Below are positions 25,680 through 33,933 of a DNA stretch of 64,000 nucleotides, piece after piece (within the stretch, counting starts at the first letter, position 1; each line of letters starts with the position of its first letter). The notes beneath the pieces were generated by a model that saw only the letters and a program-made list of their open reading frames with translations, was not told the DNA's origin and searched no databases. Position numbers and translations under genes: made by a program. The DNA is from Desulfobacter sp. Its GTDB lineage: Bacteria; Desulfobacterota; Desulfobacteria; Desulfobacterales; Desulfobacteraceae. The stretch is taken from the NCBI GenBank assembly GCA_028768525.1, contig CP054837.1, positions 4,398,001 through 4,462,000 on the forward strand, in the 5' to 3' direction.

Positions 25680-25693
25680 CTTGTATATACAAG
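25680..25693. promoter_or_regulatory. Palindromic operator at the hutU transcription start
   Basis: The perfect 14-base palindrome CTTGTATATACAAG directly follows the -10 box and covers the predicted start site, the position of a repressor operator. GntR/HutC-type repressors of histidine utilisation recognise TTGTATATACAA-like sites, so a HutC homologue is the likely binder. None is encoded in this window. Confidence 0.65.
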
Positions 25694-25746
25694 TTGGTGT
25701 TTTGATATTTTATACCGGGGTGCCCGGAGATCATAAGGAGGAAACA

Positions 25747-27759
25747 ATGACGGAATTAATCGATTCAATGGGTATTTGTCTGGATGATAACCTGCCGGAG
25801 AAAAAAGAATTCAGGCCCGGAATCCGGCGTGCGCCGGACCGGGGGTTCCGCCTGACCCGCAACCAGACGGCGGTTGCCCTTAAAAATGCGCTTCGCTATG
25901 TACCCGAGGCCCTCCACCAAGAGTTGATCCCCGAGTTTCTCGAAGAGTTGAAAACCCGGGGACGGATCTATGGATACCGCTTCCGGCCGGCCGGTGAGAT
26001 CAAGGCCCGGCCCATTGAGGAATATAAGGGACGGTGCAAGGCGGGAAAGGCCATCCAGGTGATGATCGACAACAACCTGGATTTTGATGTGGCCCTTTAT
26101 CCCTATGAACTGGTGACCTACGGGGAAACCGGGGCGGTCTGCCAGAACTGGATGCAATACCTGCTCATCAAGCGGTATCTTGAGGAAATGACCGAGGACC
26201 AGACCCTGGTCATGCAGTCCGGCCATCCGCTGGGTCTGTTCAAGTCTTCCCCGGACAACCCCCGGGTGATCATCACCAACGGGTTGATGGTGGGGCTCTA
26301 CGACAACCCCGATGACTGGGAGGTGGCGGTTCAGATGGGTGTTTCCTCCTACGGGCAGATGACCGCCGGCGGCTGGATGTACATCGGCCCCCAGGGCATT
26401 GTCCACGGGACCTATAACACCCTTCTCAATGCCGGGCGGCAGATGTGCGGCGTCCCTGGTGATGGGGACCTGGCCGGTCTTCTTTTTGTTTCCTCAGGTC
26501 TGGGCGGCATGAGCGGGGCACAGCCCAAGGCGGCCAAGATTGCCGGGGCGGTGTCCATTACAGCGGAAGTGGATTATTCCCGGGTTGAAACCCGCCATTC
26601 CCAGGGCTGGGTGGATGTGGTTTCCGATGATCTGGAAACCGTATACAAAACGGCCAAGGCGGCGGTGGCGGCCAAAGAGAATACCTCCATTGCCTACCAC
26701 GGCAATGTGGTGGACCTGTTGGACTATTTGGTGGATAAGGACCTGAAGGTGGACCTGCTGTCCGACCAGACCTCCTGCCATGTGGTCTACGACGGGGGGT
26801 ACTGCCCGGCAGGCATTGATTTTGATGAGCGGACACGGTTGCTGGCCGAGGACCGGACCCAATTCAAGGTCCTGGTGGACGAGAGCCTTAAAAAGCATTA
26901 TGACCTGATCAAACAGATCACGGGGAAGGGCACCTATTTCTTTGATTACGGCAATGCCTTTTTGAAAGCGATATTTGACGCCGGCGTCACCGAGGTGGTG
27001 AAAAACGGTGTGGATGCCAAGGACGGATTTGTCTATCCCTCTTATTTTGAAGATATCATGGGGCCCATTTTTGACTATGGGTACGGGCCCTTCAGGTGGG
27101 TCTGCCTCAGCGGGCGTCCCGATGACCTGGATAAGACCGATGCCGCTGCCATGGCCTGCATTGATCCGGACCGCCGGCCCTATGACCGGGATAACTACGT
27201 GTGGATCCGGGATGCCAAAGAGAACAGGATGGTGGTGGGCTCCCAGGCCCGGATCCTCTACCAGGATGCCGCAGGGCGGGTGGCCATTGCCCTGAGGTTC
27301 AATGAAATGGTGAGAAATAAAGAGGTCTCAGGCCCCATCATGCTGGGCCGGGACCATCACGACCCCGGGGGCACGGATTCCCCCTTCCGGGAAACGGCCA
27401 ATATCAATGACGGGTCCAACGTCTGCGCCGACATGGCGACCCACTGCTTTGCCGGCAATGCAGCCCGGGGCATGACCATGGTGGCCCTGCACAACGGCGG
27501 GGGCACCGGCATCGGCAAGGCCATCAACGGCGGGTTCGGCCTGGTCCTTGACGGCAGCGAGCAGGTGGATGACATCATCAGATCCGCCATGCTCTGGGAC
27601 GTCATGGGCGGGGTGGCACGGCGAAACTGGGCCGGCAATCCCAATGCCAGGGAAGTGGCTTTGACCTATAACCGGGACAATCCCAACGGGGACCGGATCA
27701 CCATCCCGAATCCGGCCGATGAGGATGCGGTGGCTTCTGCCGTGGGCAAGCTGTTTTAA
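25747..27759 (+). CDS. hutU: Urocanate hydratase
   Basis: 670 residues from ATG 25747 (GGAGGAAACA upstream); the frame extends a further 33 codons upstream, but that part covers the promoter. The protein shows the urocanase core: SSGLGGMSGAQPKAAKIAG, GRDHHDPGGTDSPFRET, NVCADMATHCFAGNAARG and HNGGGTGIGKAINGGFG. It uses NAD+ as electrophile to hydrate urocanate in histidine breakdown. It is longer than the roughly 555-residue HutU of proteobacterial model species and resembles the long form of about 670 residues. No other hut gene is nearby. An intrinsic terminator follows. Confidence 0.93.
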   Translation: MTELIDSMGICLDDNLPEKKEFRPGIRRAPDRGFRLTRNQTAVALKNALRYVPEALHQELIPEFLEELKTRGRIYGYRFRPAGEIKARPIEEYKGRCKAGKAIQVMIDNNLDFDVALYPYELVTYGETGAVCQNWMQYLLIKRYLEEMTEDQTLVMQSGHPLGLFKSSPDNPRVIITNGLMVGLYDNPDDWEVAVQMGVSSYGQMTAGGWMYIGPQGIVHGTYNTLLNAGRQMCGVPGDGDLAGLLFVSSGLGGMSGAQPKAAKIAGAVSITAEVDYSRVETRHSQGWVDVVSDDLETVYKTAKAAVAAKENTSIAYHGNVVDLLDYLVDKDLKVDLLSDQTSCHVVYDGGYCPAGIDFDERTRLLAEDRTQFKVLVDESLKKHYDLIKQITGKGTYFFDYGNAFLKAIFDAGVTEVVKNGVDAKDGFVYPSYFEDIMGPIFDYGYGPFRWVCLSGRPDDLDKTDAAAMACIDPDRRPYDRDNYVWIRDAKENRMVVGSQARILYQDAAGRVAIALRFNEMVRNKEVSGPIMLGRDHHDPGGTDSPFRETANINDGSNVCADMATHCFAGNAARGMTMVALHNGGGTGIGKAINGGFGLVLDGSEQVDDIIRSAMLWDVMGGVARRNWAGNPNAREVALTYNRDNPNGDRITIPNPADEDAVASAVGKLF

Positions 27760-27790
27760 GGCTGCCGGCTAATAGATTGGGCGGGGAACG

Positions 27791-27816
27791 CCGGTTTGCA
27801 GGCAGACCGGTTTTTT
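27791..27816 (+). terminator. Intrinsic terminator after hutU
   Basis: Arms CCGGTTT and AGACCGG (one G-U pair) around a 6-base loop, followed by six T. It lies 31 bases behind the hutU stop. Confidence 0.75.
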
Positions 27817-27870
27817 CCCGGCCCTTTAGAGGGCGCCGCGCCACACAGCCCGGCAGGTTGGTGCAGGATT

Positions 27871-28629
27871 TTAAAATCCGCACTTTTCCTTGTAAGTGTC
27901 GAGCAGGCCGCTTTTTTTCATGCTTTTCAGATAGACGGCGGCGTCAGCGGCAAGTTCTCTGTGCCTGGAATGGAGATAGGCATGGGCCGTATGGATATCG
28001 AGGGTGCCGGCGGGATATATCCCGGGCTTTTGGGAAGACCGGTTTTTTAAAAGGCCTTCCATTCTCTTCCGCGGTCCCACAAAGAACCGCGCCCTTTTTA
28101 TTTCCAGCAGTATCAGGCCGGCATCAAAATTGTTGACCCGGATAATGGTGTCCCCGGGCCGCCGCTGGGCAACCTGGTCCTCAATTATACGGAGACCCCG
28201 TTTAAAACTGATAATGCCGGGACGGGCGGCCAGGTCATCCCAGTCCTTTATGCAAAGCCCTTTTTCAAGGGTATACACCACAAATTCTTCTGTGAGGTGG
28301 GGTTCGGTCACCATGACCAGATCGGGATAATTTTTGCCGTAGGAACGGGTTCTTCCCAGCTCACCGTCAATTTTTCCTTTTTCAGCAAGTATGCTGGCCC
28401 TGGCGGCGGGGAGGTGGAGGTATTCCAGTTCATAGCCCAGGTGGCTGAATACATCGGTGTAGATCATCTTCAGCCAGCAGCCCACGGGCTCTGTTTCCGG
28501 TGCCAGGTGGCTCATCACCAGTTTCTTTTGTACCGGCCGGCTGGTGCCGGATAATGAAGGGGCCGTGGTGAATGCACAGGCGGCCACGAGGCAGGCAAGT
28601 ATTTTCAGTATGATTGTATTTTTCATCAT
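27871..28629 (-). CDS. Periplasmic binding protein, family 3-like
   Basis: 252 residues with an N-terminal hydrophobic signal (about 1-25, ILKILACLVAACAFTTAP). The mature part has a family 3 layout: KKLVMSHLAPETEPVGCWLKM, DVFSHLGYELEYLHLPAAR, GELGRTRSYGKNYPDLVMVTEP. It resembles the protein at 7576-8379 in size and in lacking a transporter partner. It may be a sensory or orphan binding protein. Convergent with hutU. Confidence 0.65.
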   Translation of the reverse strand: MMKNTIILKILACLVAACAFTTAPSLSGTSRPVQKKLVMSHLAPETEPVGCWLKMIYTDVFSHLGYELEYLHLPAARASILAEKGKIDGELGRTRSYGKNYPDLVMVTEPHLTEEFVVYTLEKGLCIKDWDDLAARPGIISFKRGLRIIEDQVAQRRPGDTIIRVNNFDAGLILLEIKRARFFVGPRKRMEGLLKNRSSQKPGIYPAGTLDIHTAHAYLHSRHRELAADAAVYLKSMKKSGLLDTYKEKCGF

Positions 28630-28737
28630 ACCGCTACCCTATCAAAATCCATTTATAGGGGCAACCGGCCAGACAGCCATGGGGGGTAGGTGATCGTTCC
28701 TGGGTGTTGACCCCAGCGCAGGGGGGGCTTGGTATCC

Positions 28738-29106
28738 TTATTTTTTCCCCGCCGCTGTTTTTTCTTCATACATGCTGATGAAATTGTTGAGCTTGTCCGC
28801 ATTGGCCTGCATGAATTGGATCCACAACTCCAGCACTTCCCGGCCTTCGTCGGTGATGGTGTAGATCCGTTTGGCCGCCCCGGTCTCCCCGGTGTCCCAT
28901 TCTGATTTCACCAGGTTGTCCTCTTCCATCTGGCGCAGGTGGCGGTAGATCATGCCGGGGGGGGCTGATCCCTGGATGAAACCGAAGGTCTGGATGGTGG
29001 AGATGAGTTGGTATCCGTAGGAGGGGGCGCTGGCCAGCCCCAGGAGGATGGAGGCCTGGATGTAGCGTTCCTGGCGGCCGGAACCGGGCATGTTTTTGTG
29101 GGTCAT
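28738..29106 (-). CDS. PadR-family transcriptional regulator
   Basis: 122 residues. A PadR winged helix: QASILLGLASAPSYGYQLI, GMIYRHLRQMEEDNLVKSEW, and the wing GAAKRIYTITDEGREVLELW, then a C-terminal dimerisation helix. The start lies 15 bases from a perfect palindrome (29122-29142), typical of autorepression. The divergent neighbour is a 69-residue protein, and both may be controlled by this regulator. The effector is unknown. Confidence 0.88.
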   Translation of the reverse strand: MTHKNMPGSGRQERYIQASILLGLASAPSYGYQLISTIQTFGFIQGSAPPGMIYRHLRQMEEDNLVKSEWDTGETGAAKRIYTITDEGREVLELWIQFMQANADKLNNFISMYEEKTAAGKK

Positions 29107-29121
29107 GTATAGCTCCTTGAC

Positions 29122-29142
29122 ATATATCCTTTAAGGATATAT
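29122..29142. promoter_or_regulatory. Palindromic operator between padR-like gene and small ORF
   Basis: Perfect 10-base arms ATATATCCTT and AAGGATATAT around a single T. PadR-family operators are commonly AT-rich palindromes of this kind. It lies 15 bases upstream of the PadR start, inside the shared regulatory region. Confidence 0.7.
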
Positions 29143-29153
29143 ACTTTAAGTTA

Positions 29154-29178
29154 AAATATGATTTTCTATATCATATTT
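29154..29178. repeat. Second inverted repeat in the PadR intergenic region
   Basis: Arms AAATATGAT and ATCATATTT, nine bases, perfect, around a 7-base spacer, 11 bases from the first palindrome. Either a second operator or a leader hairpin for the rightward gene. Confidence 0.5.
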
Positions 29179-29224
29179 CCACATGGATAAACAGGTCGGG
29201 AAAAGACCGGGAAAGGGAGGAACC

Positions 29225-29434
29225 ATGAGCAAAATTTTTGTCCGCGAAAGGCGGAAAGTCGAAAAAGGCGAAAAAAAAGCCAGATTCCGCGTGGTGGGGC
29301 TCAGCGGAAAGGATGTGAAGCTTTACACCAAGCATATCCGTAAAAATGAACTGGAACTGATTGCCAAGGAAGCCGGGGCACAGATCATTTATCTGCCCAA
29401 GCACGGCACCGGCAACCGGGACGGGAAGATGTAA
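29225..29434 (+). CDS. Small basic protein of unknown function
   Basis: 69 residues from ATG 29225 (GGGAGGAACC upstream; the in-frame ATG at 29183 lacks a site). The protein is basic and apparently soluble: MSKIFVRERRKVEKGEKK, then an alpha-beta part FRVVGLSGKDVKLYTKHIRK and ELIAKEAGAQIIYLPK. I do not recognise the family. It is divergent from the PadR gene and shares its palindromic region, so it is probably PadR-controlled. A short GC hairpin (GCCCCTG/CAGGGGC, 29440-29464) follows. Confidence 0.6.
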   Translation: MSKIFVRERRKVEKGEKKARFRVVGLSGKDVKLYTKHIRKNELELIAKEAGAQIIYLPKHGTGNRDGKM

Positions 29435-29469
29435 AGGCCGCCCCTGTGGCAGGACCGCAGGGGCGTGCA

Positions 29470-29769
29470 CTATACTTTATTCAGGGTGGGGAGCCATTCT
29501 TTGCGGACGGCATCCCAGAGCAGCATTTCCATCAATGCCAGGCGGTTCCGGGTGTTTCCAGAATGGTCCAGAATCCTGTCCCATTTATCCTGGCGCCGGC
29601 GAAGCTCCTTTTTCAGGGCCTCTTTTTTTACCCGGCCGATGGTTTTCTCAATGGCCTGTTTCCGTTCCAGTTCAAATAAAAACCGGTTTTCCCGGAAGAG
29701 CCTGGAGAGCCGTTCATGCTCGGCTATCGCCTTTTCCCTGTGGCGAAATGTCAGTGTGGCCCTGGTCAT
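29470..29769 (-). CDS. Small helical protein (DUF3135-like?)
   Basis: 99 residues, strongly charged and helical, with FELERKQAIEKTIGRVKK, LRRRQDKWDRILDHS and a C-terminal ALMEMLLWDAVRKEW. The order of an FE-R-IE helix, a QxxxD helix and a final M-W-D segment faintly recalls DUF3135 proteins, but this is not secure. It begins 11 bases behind the MosB-like gene on the same strand and is probably co-transcribed. Confidence 0.5.
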   Translation of the reverse strand: MTRATLTFRHREKAIAEHERLSRLFRENRFLFELERKQAIEKTIGRVKKEALKKELRRRQDKWDRILDHSGNTRNRLALMEMLLWDAVRKEWLPTLNKV

Positions 29770-29780
29770 GGAATGGCCGC

Positions 29781-30629
29781 CTATTTATGGATAATGGTGC
29801 CCACATGCTTGCCTGCCAGGGCATCTGCAATTTTTTCAGGGTGGCGCAGGGCATCAATAACCTGGAGTTCCTTGAGGCATTTGGCATTCTTCAGCATCGT
29901 CAGGATGGGGCGCTCAATAATGAGATCGTCCAGGTCCAGTTCGATTAATTCATCAACGGAAATTTTATCGTAATATTCCAGCTTTTCATCCTTTTTCGCC
30001 TTTTTCGGGTCTTTTGAATAAAGGCCGGTTTCGTCCTTGAGGTAAATCAGGGACTGGGCTCCGATATTTTCCGCTAAAAGAAAGGCGCCGCAGTCGGTGC
30101 GGTGGGGAGGGATGGATCCGAATTCCGCCGGGTGCTCAAAGAATCCATAAGGGGGAATGCCGGTGGTGATGGGCAGGTAGCCCTGGCGGCAGAACATGGT
30201 CAGCTGTTCCAGGTGATCACCGTGTCCGATCCTCACCCCCCCGTGTTTGGCCAGCAGCACCGATAGCATCACCGCATTCTGGGAGGAGACCTTGTCCCCC
30301 AGCTTGGAGAGAACCCCGGTGGGCATGCCCAGGTCCACGCCGATATTGTAGACGTGGCGGGCCCTTGTGCCGCCGCCGGTCATGAGCAGCAGCTTATGCT
30401 CTTCCTTGAGTTTGACCAGTTCGTCCACAATGGGGAAAATGGCCTTGGAGCCCCGGTCCATGATGCTCTGGCCGCCTATTTTTAATACATTGATGTCCGG
30501 GTGCATCCGGAAATATTCCCCGGATTCGGTGGTTTTTAAAAACTCTTTGCTCACCAGGGATTCGCCCAGCATGGGGGTGTCAATGTGCAGCCTGCCCTTT
30601 TCGTCCTGTTCTTTGATCAGTTTTCCCAT
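29781..30629 (-). CDS. mosB: Molybdenum storage protein subunit (MosB-like amino acid kinase fold)
   Basis: 282 residues of the amino-acid-kinase/UMP-kinase fold. The sequence follows Azotobacter MosB closely as I recall it: LKIGGQSIMDRGSKAI, LLLMTGGGTRARHVYNIG, PTGVLSKLGDKVSSQNAVML, IPPHRTDCGAFLLAE, LKDETGLYSKDPK and the C-terminus AGKHVGTII. MoSto is an ATP-dependent hetero-hexamer of MosA and MosB that stores polyoxomolybdate or tungstate. Only one such subunit is seen here, so the partner is elsewhere or the protein is homomeric. Tungsten or molybdenum storage would suit an anaerobe rich in Mo/W enzymes; this is inference. Confidence 0.78.
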   Translation of the reverse strand: MGKLIKEQDEKGRLHIDTPMLGESLVSKEFLKTTESGEYFRMHPDINVLKIGGQSIMDRGSKAIFPIVDELVKLKEEHKLLLMTGGGTRARHVYNIGVDLGMPTGVLSKLGDKVSSQNAVMLSVLLAKHGGVRIGHGDHLEQLTMFCRQGYLPITTGIPPYGFFEHPAEFGSIPPHRTDCGAFLLAENIGAQSLIYLKDETGLYSKDPKKAKKDEKLEYYDKISVDELIELDLDDLIIERPILTMLKNAKCLKELQVIDALRHPEKIADALAGKHVGTIIHK

Positions 30630-30827
30630 TTTTCCCTCCTTACGGCGGATTAAAGGTATGCTTTTTTCTGAAAAAATTTGTCGTGGATTTTTCTATCATA
30701 CGCGAAGAGACAGCATTTATCCATAAAATTTCAGTTCCATCCAAATTCCCTTTGCTTTCACCCATTGAATAGCCTAATATGAAATTTTGCGGACCGGCCG
30801 CTGCCGCCTTTAAAGGGCAAAATCCCC

Positions 30828-30860
30828 TTGACAAAGGCGTTTCGGGCGGCCCATTATAGT
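30828..30860 (+). promoter_or_regulatory. Promoter region of ilvE
   Basis: A consensus -35 TTGACA (30828-30833) is followed 18 bases later by CATTAT (30852-30857), with TATAGT overlapping at 30855-30860. The spacing for CATTAT is acceptable, for TATAGT too long. A promoter for ilvE about 45 bases before its ATG is likely. Confidence 0.5.
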
Positions 30861-30866
30861 TTAATC

Positions 30867-30878
30867 AAACTTAAGTTT
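30867..30878. promoter_or_regulatory. AAACTTAAGTTT palindrome at ilvE start site
   Basis: A perfect 12-base palindrome just downstream of the predicted -10 box and 25 bases before the ilvE ATG. Position fits a repressor operator; binder unknown. Confidence 0.45.
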
Positions 30879-30903
30879 AATATTATGAAACACGGAGGCG
30901 TTA

Positions 30904-31968
30904 ATGGAGATTAAAGTAACCCGGGCCGCCCAGACAGGGACCCGGCCCAAGGACGAAGACCTGGGGTTTGGTACGGTATTCACCGACCATATGTTTGTGA
31001 TGGATTATGAGGAAGGCAAGGGATGGCTCAATCCCCGCATTGAACCCTTTGCCGAATTTTCCATGTCTCCTGCAGCAATGGTTTTCCACTACGGCCAGGC
31101 GATTTTCGAAGGCCTCAAAGCCTACAAGACCCCAGAAGGCAAAATTCAGTTTTTCCGGGCCCGGGATAATTTCGCCCGGATGAATAAATCCGCCGAAGGG
31201 CTGTGCATCCCCAAGATTGATGTGGATTTTACCATGGATGCCATGAAACAGCTGGTTAAGATGGAAGAAAAATGGATCCCCGAAACCCTGGGGACCTCCC
31301 TCTATGTGCGGCCCTTTATCATTGCCACCGATCCTTTCCTGGGGGTGAGATCCTCTTATAAATTTAAATTTTTCATCATCCTCTGTTCCGTGGGCGCATA
31401 TTATGCCGAGGGACTGAATCCGGTGAAAATATGGGTGTGCAAGGACCATGTCAGGGCCGTCCGGGGCGGCGTGGGCGAGTTTAAAACCGCAGGCAATTAT
31501 GCGGCAAGCCTCCTGGCCGGGGAAAAGGCGAAAAAAGAAGGATATGCCCAGGTGCTCTGGCTGGACGGGATTGAACTCAAATATATTGAGGAAGTCGGGG
31601 CCATGAATATCTTTTTCATCATCAACGATGAACTGGTCACCCCGGAACTCAACGGCAGCATCCTGCCGGGCATCACCCGGTTTTCAGTCATTGACCTGGC
31701 CAAAAAATGGGGCATGAAGGTCAGTGAACGGAAAGTCAGCATGGATGAAATTCTTGAGGCCCATGACAAGGGGCAGCTCACCGAAGTATTCGGTTCCGGC
31801 ACCGCCGCAGTGATCTCACCTGTGGGTGAAATCCGTTACGGCGATAAGATGCTGAACATCGGCGACGGCACCCCGGGCGAGACCTCCATGAAGTTCTACA
31901 ATGCCCTGACCGCCATTCAATACGGCAAAGCAGAAGATACCGAAGGCTGGATAGAAGTCATCGATTGA
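30904..31968 (+). CDS. ilvE: Branched-chain amino acid aminotransferase
   Basis: 354 residues, class IV PLP aminotransferase of the longer IlvE type. PLP lysine lies in GEFKTAGNYAASL; other motifs are HYGQAIFEGLKAYK, LYVRPFIIATDPFLGV and the C-terminal VFGSGTAAVISPVGEI. It swaps the amino group between Val/Leu/Ile and 2-oxoglutarate. GGAGGCGTTA precedes the ATG. Within this window its product 2-oxoisovalerate could feed the VOR oxidoreductase at 38.8-41.4 kb. It has a promoter and palindrome of its own. Confidence 0.95.
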   Translation: MEIKVTRAAQTGTRPKDEDLGFGTVFTDHMFVMDYEEGKGWLNPRIEPFAEFSMSPAAMVFHYGQAIFEGLKAYKTPEGKIQFFRARDNFARMNKSAEGLCIPKIDVDFTMDAMKQLVKMEEKWIPETLGTSLYVRPFIIATDPFLGVRSSYKFKFFIILCSVGAYYAEGLNPVKIWVCKDHVRAVRGGVGEFKTAGNYAASLLAGEKAKKEGYAQVLWLDGIELKYIEEVGAMNIFFIINDELVTPELNGSILPGITRFSVIDLAKKWGMKVSERKVSMDEILEAHDKGQLTEVFGSGTAAVISPVGEIRYGDKMLNIGDGTPGETSMKFYNALTAIQYGKAEDTEGWIEVID

Positions 31969-32102
31969 TCCTGCACTGCGGGAACTGTCGGTGAGTTTTA
32001 GTATAATACGTTGTTTTATGGATTAATTTTTTTAGACCCAGGCGCTGAACGAGCGCTCAGTCAAAGATGAAGTTTGATCACCCTCAAACTATTGGAGATG
32101 AG

Positions 32103-32648
32103 ATGGCTAAAAAGAAAGAAATGACCCCCATTGGAAAGCGGATCAGGCGTGCCCGGCTGGATAAGGGCATCAGCCTGAACGTTATGGCAAATGAAACCGG
32201 ACTGTCCAAAGACTTCATCAAAAAGATCGAAGGCGGGGAACAGCGTCCCTCTGTGGGGACCCTGCTCCAGATTTCACGGACCCTTCAACTGGATTCAAGC
32301 TACCTGCTCAAGGAACAGGAGGACACCCTGGAAGAGCGGGCCGATGCCTACACCAAACGGACGGACAACTATGCCTATACGCCCCTGACACCCGGGGCGG
32401 AAAACAAGCACCTCAAGGCCTTCCGCATTGTGGTGGAGGCCGGCACCCGGCATGAGGGCGTCGGCTTCCAGCACGAGGGCGAGGAGTTTTCCTATGTGCT
32501 GTCCGGAACCGTTGAAATCCAGGTGGGGGACCATGTCAATACCTTGAAAGCGGGAGACTCCCTCCATTTCAATTCAGGGATCAAGCATGACCTGCGCAAT
32601 GTCGGCGACGAAGATGCCGAACTCATTGTGGTGGTGTACGCCCCTTAA
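32103..32648 (+). CDS. XRE-type regulator with C-terminal cupin domain
   Basis: 181 residues from ATG 32103 (TTGGAGATGAG upstream; a longer in-frame start at 32067 has no site). An N-terminal HTH_3 domain (IGKRIRRARLDKGISLN, MANETGLSKDFIKKIEGGEQ, residues about 8-65) is joined to a cupin_2 barrel (EGVGFQHEGEEFSYVLSG, GDSLHFNSGIKHDLRNVG). Such regulators sense small metabolites through the cupin. It sits between ilvE and an acyl-CoA dehydrogenase, 54 bp before the latter, and probably controls one or both. Confidence 0.88.
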   Translation: MAKKKEMTPIGKRIRRARLDKGISLNVMANETGLSKDFIKKIEGGEQRPSVGTLLQISRTLQLDSSYLLKEQEDTLEERADAYTKRTDNYAYTPLTPGAENKHLKAFRIVVEAGTRHEGVGFQHEGEEFSYVLSGTVEIQVGDHVNTLKAGDSLHFNSGIKHDLRNVGDEDAELIVVVYAP

Positions 32649-32703
32649 TACAATTTGAAATTGACTGCCCGGCCCCGCCGGGGAGTGAAAAGGAGTTTTT
32701 CAT

Positions 32704-33861
32704 ATGCTATTCAAGCTGACCGACGAACAATTGATGATCCAGAACATGGTCCGGGAATTCTCCCGGAAGGTGGTTGCGGCCACGGCGGCTGAACGGGACA
32801 AAACCCGTGAATTCCCCGCAGAGAATTTCAAACAGATGGGGGAACTGGGCCTCATGGGGATGATGATCCCAGAAGAGTACGGCGGGGAAGCGGCCGATGC
32901 GGTTTCCTATGTCCTGGCCCTGTCCGAGATCGCCTACTCCTGTGCCTCCACCTCGGTGGTCATGTCCGTGCAGAACTCCATTGTCTGCGAGAGCCTGAAC
33001 AAATTCGGCACCGAGGCGCAGAAGGAGGAATTTTTAGTGCCCCTGGCCTCGGGGGAGATCATCGGCGCCTTCGGCCTTACCGAACCCGATGCCGGCTCCG
33101 ATCCCGTGAGCCAGGCCACCACCGCAGAAAAAGACGGGGATCATTATATTATCAACGGCACCAAGCGGTTCATCACCTCTGGAGAGCATTCCTCCGTGGT
33201 TTTGGTGACGGCCAAGACAGATGAATCCTCCGGCCACAAAGGCATTTCCTGTTTTATCGTGCCCAAGGGCACCCCGGGTCTTGTGGTGGGACACCATGAG
33301 GATAAGATGGGATTGCGTGCCTCGGACACCACGGATTTGATTTTTGAGAACTGCCGGGTACCGGCCGCCAATATACTGGGCAAGGAAGGGGACGGGTTTA
33401 AAATTGCCATGTCCGGCCTGGACAGCGGCAGGATCGGCATTGCCGCCCAGTCCTTAGGGGTGGCCCAGGCCGCCTTTGATGCGGCCGTAAAATATGCCAA
33501 GAAAAGAAAACAGTTCGGCGTGCCCATCACCAAGCACCAGGCCATCCGGTTCCAGGTGGCCGATATGGCCACCCAGATTGAGGCGGCCCGCCAGCTGGTT
33601 TTTTCCGCCGCTTCCATGAAGGACCGGGGGGAGAATTATACCCGGGAGGCTTCCATGGCCAAGCTCTTTGCTTCTGAAATGGTCCAGGATGTCACCGCCC
33701 GCGCTATCCAGATGCACGGCGGATACGGGTTTACCAAGGATTACCCTGTGGAGCGCTTCTACCGGGATGCCCGGGTCTTCACCATCTACGAGGGCACCAG
33801 CGAAATCCAGCGCATCGTCATTTCCAACAATATACTGAGGGACAAGCGAAAACTCAGATAG
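32704..33861 (+). CDS. Short-chain (butyryl-type) acyl-CoA dehydrogenase
   Basis: 385 residues. Order is normal for the family: FAD-site GAFGLTEPDAGSD, TKRFITSGEHSSV, RRQFG-like segment KKRKQFGVPITKHQAI, QMHGGYGFTKDYPVER, and the catalytic Glu in IYEGTSEIQRIV. It oxidises butyryl-CoA-like esters to enoyl-CoA, passing electrons to ETF. AAAGGAG precedes the ATG. No etfAB genes are in the window. Isobutyryl-CoA is a possible alternative substrate given the valine-related neighbours. Confidence 0.93.
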   Translation: MLFKLTDEQLMIQNMVREFSRKVVAATAAERDKTREFPAENFKQMGELGLMGMMIPEEYGGEAADAVSYVLALSEIAYSCASTSVVMSVQNSIVCESLNKFGTEAQKEEFLVPLASGEIIGAFGLTEPDAGSDPVSQATTAEKDGDHYIINGTKRFITSGEHSSVVLVTAKTDESSGHKGISCFIVPKGTPGLVVGHHEDKMGLRASDTTDLIFENCRVPAANILGKEGDGFKIAMSGLDSGRIGIAAQSLGVAQAAFDAAVKYAKKRKQFGVPITKHQAIRFQVADMATQIEAARQLVFSAASMKDRGENYTREASMAKLFASEMVQDVTARAIQMHGGYGFTKDYPVERFYRDARVFTIYEGTSEIQRIVISNNILRDKRKLR

Positions 33862-33874
33862 GACAGGCCTTCTG

Positions 33875-33912
33875 GGCGGGCATGGACGGCGGGCAGTCCA
33901 TGCCCGCCGTTT
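33875..33912. terminator. Bidirectional hairpin between convergent genes
   Basis: Perfect 13-base arms GGCGGGCATGGAC and GTCCATGCCCGCC with an 8-base loop, between the acyl-CoA dehydrogenase and the diguanylate cyclase stops. The T-run is short (GTTT). Confidence 0.65.
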
Positions 33913-33933
33913 CAGGGGCCGGGTGGCCTCGGG

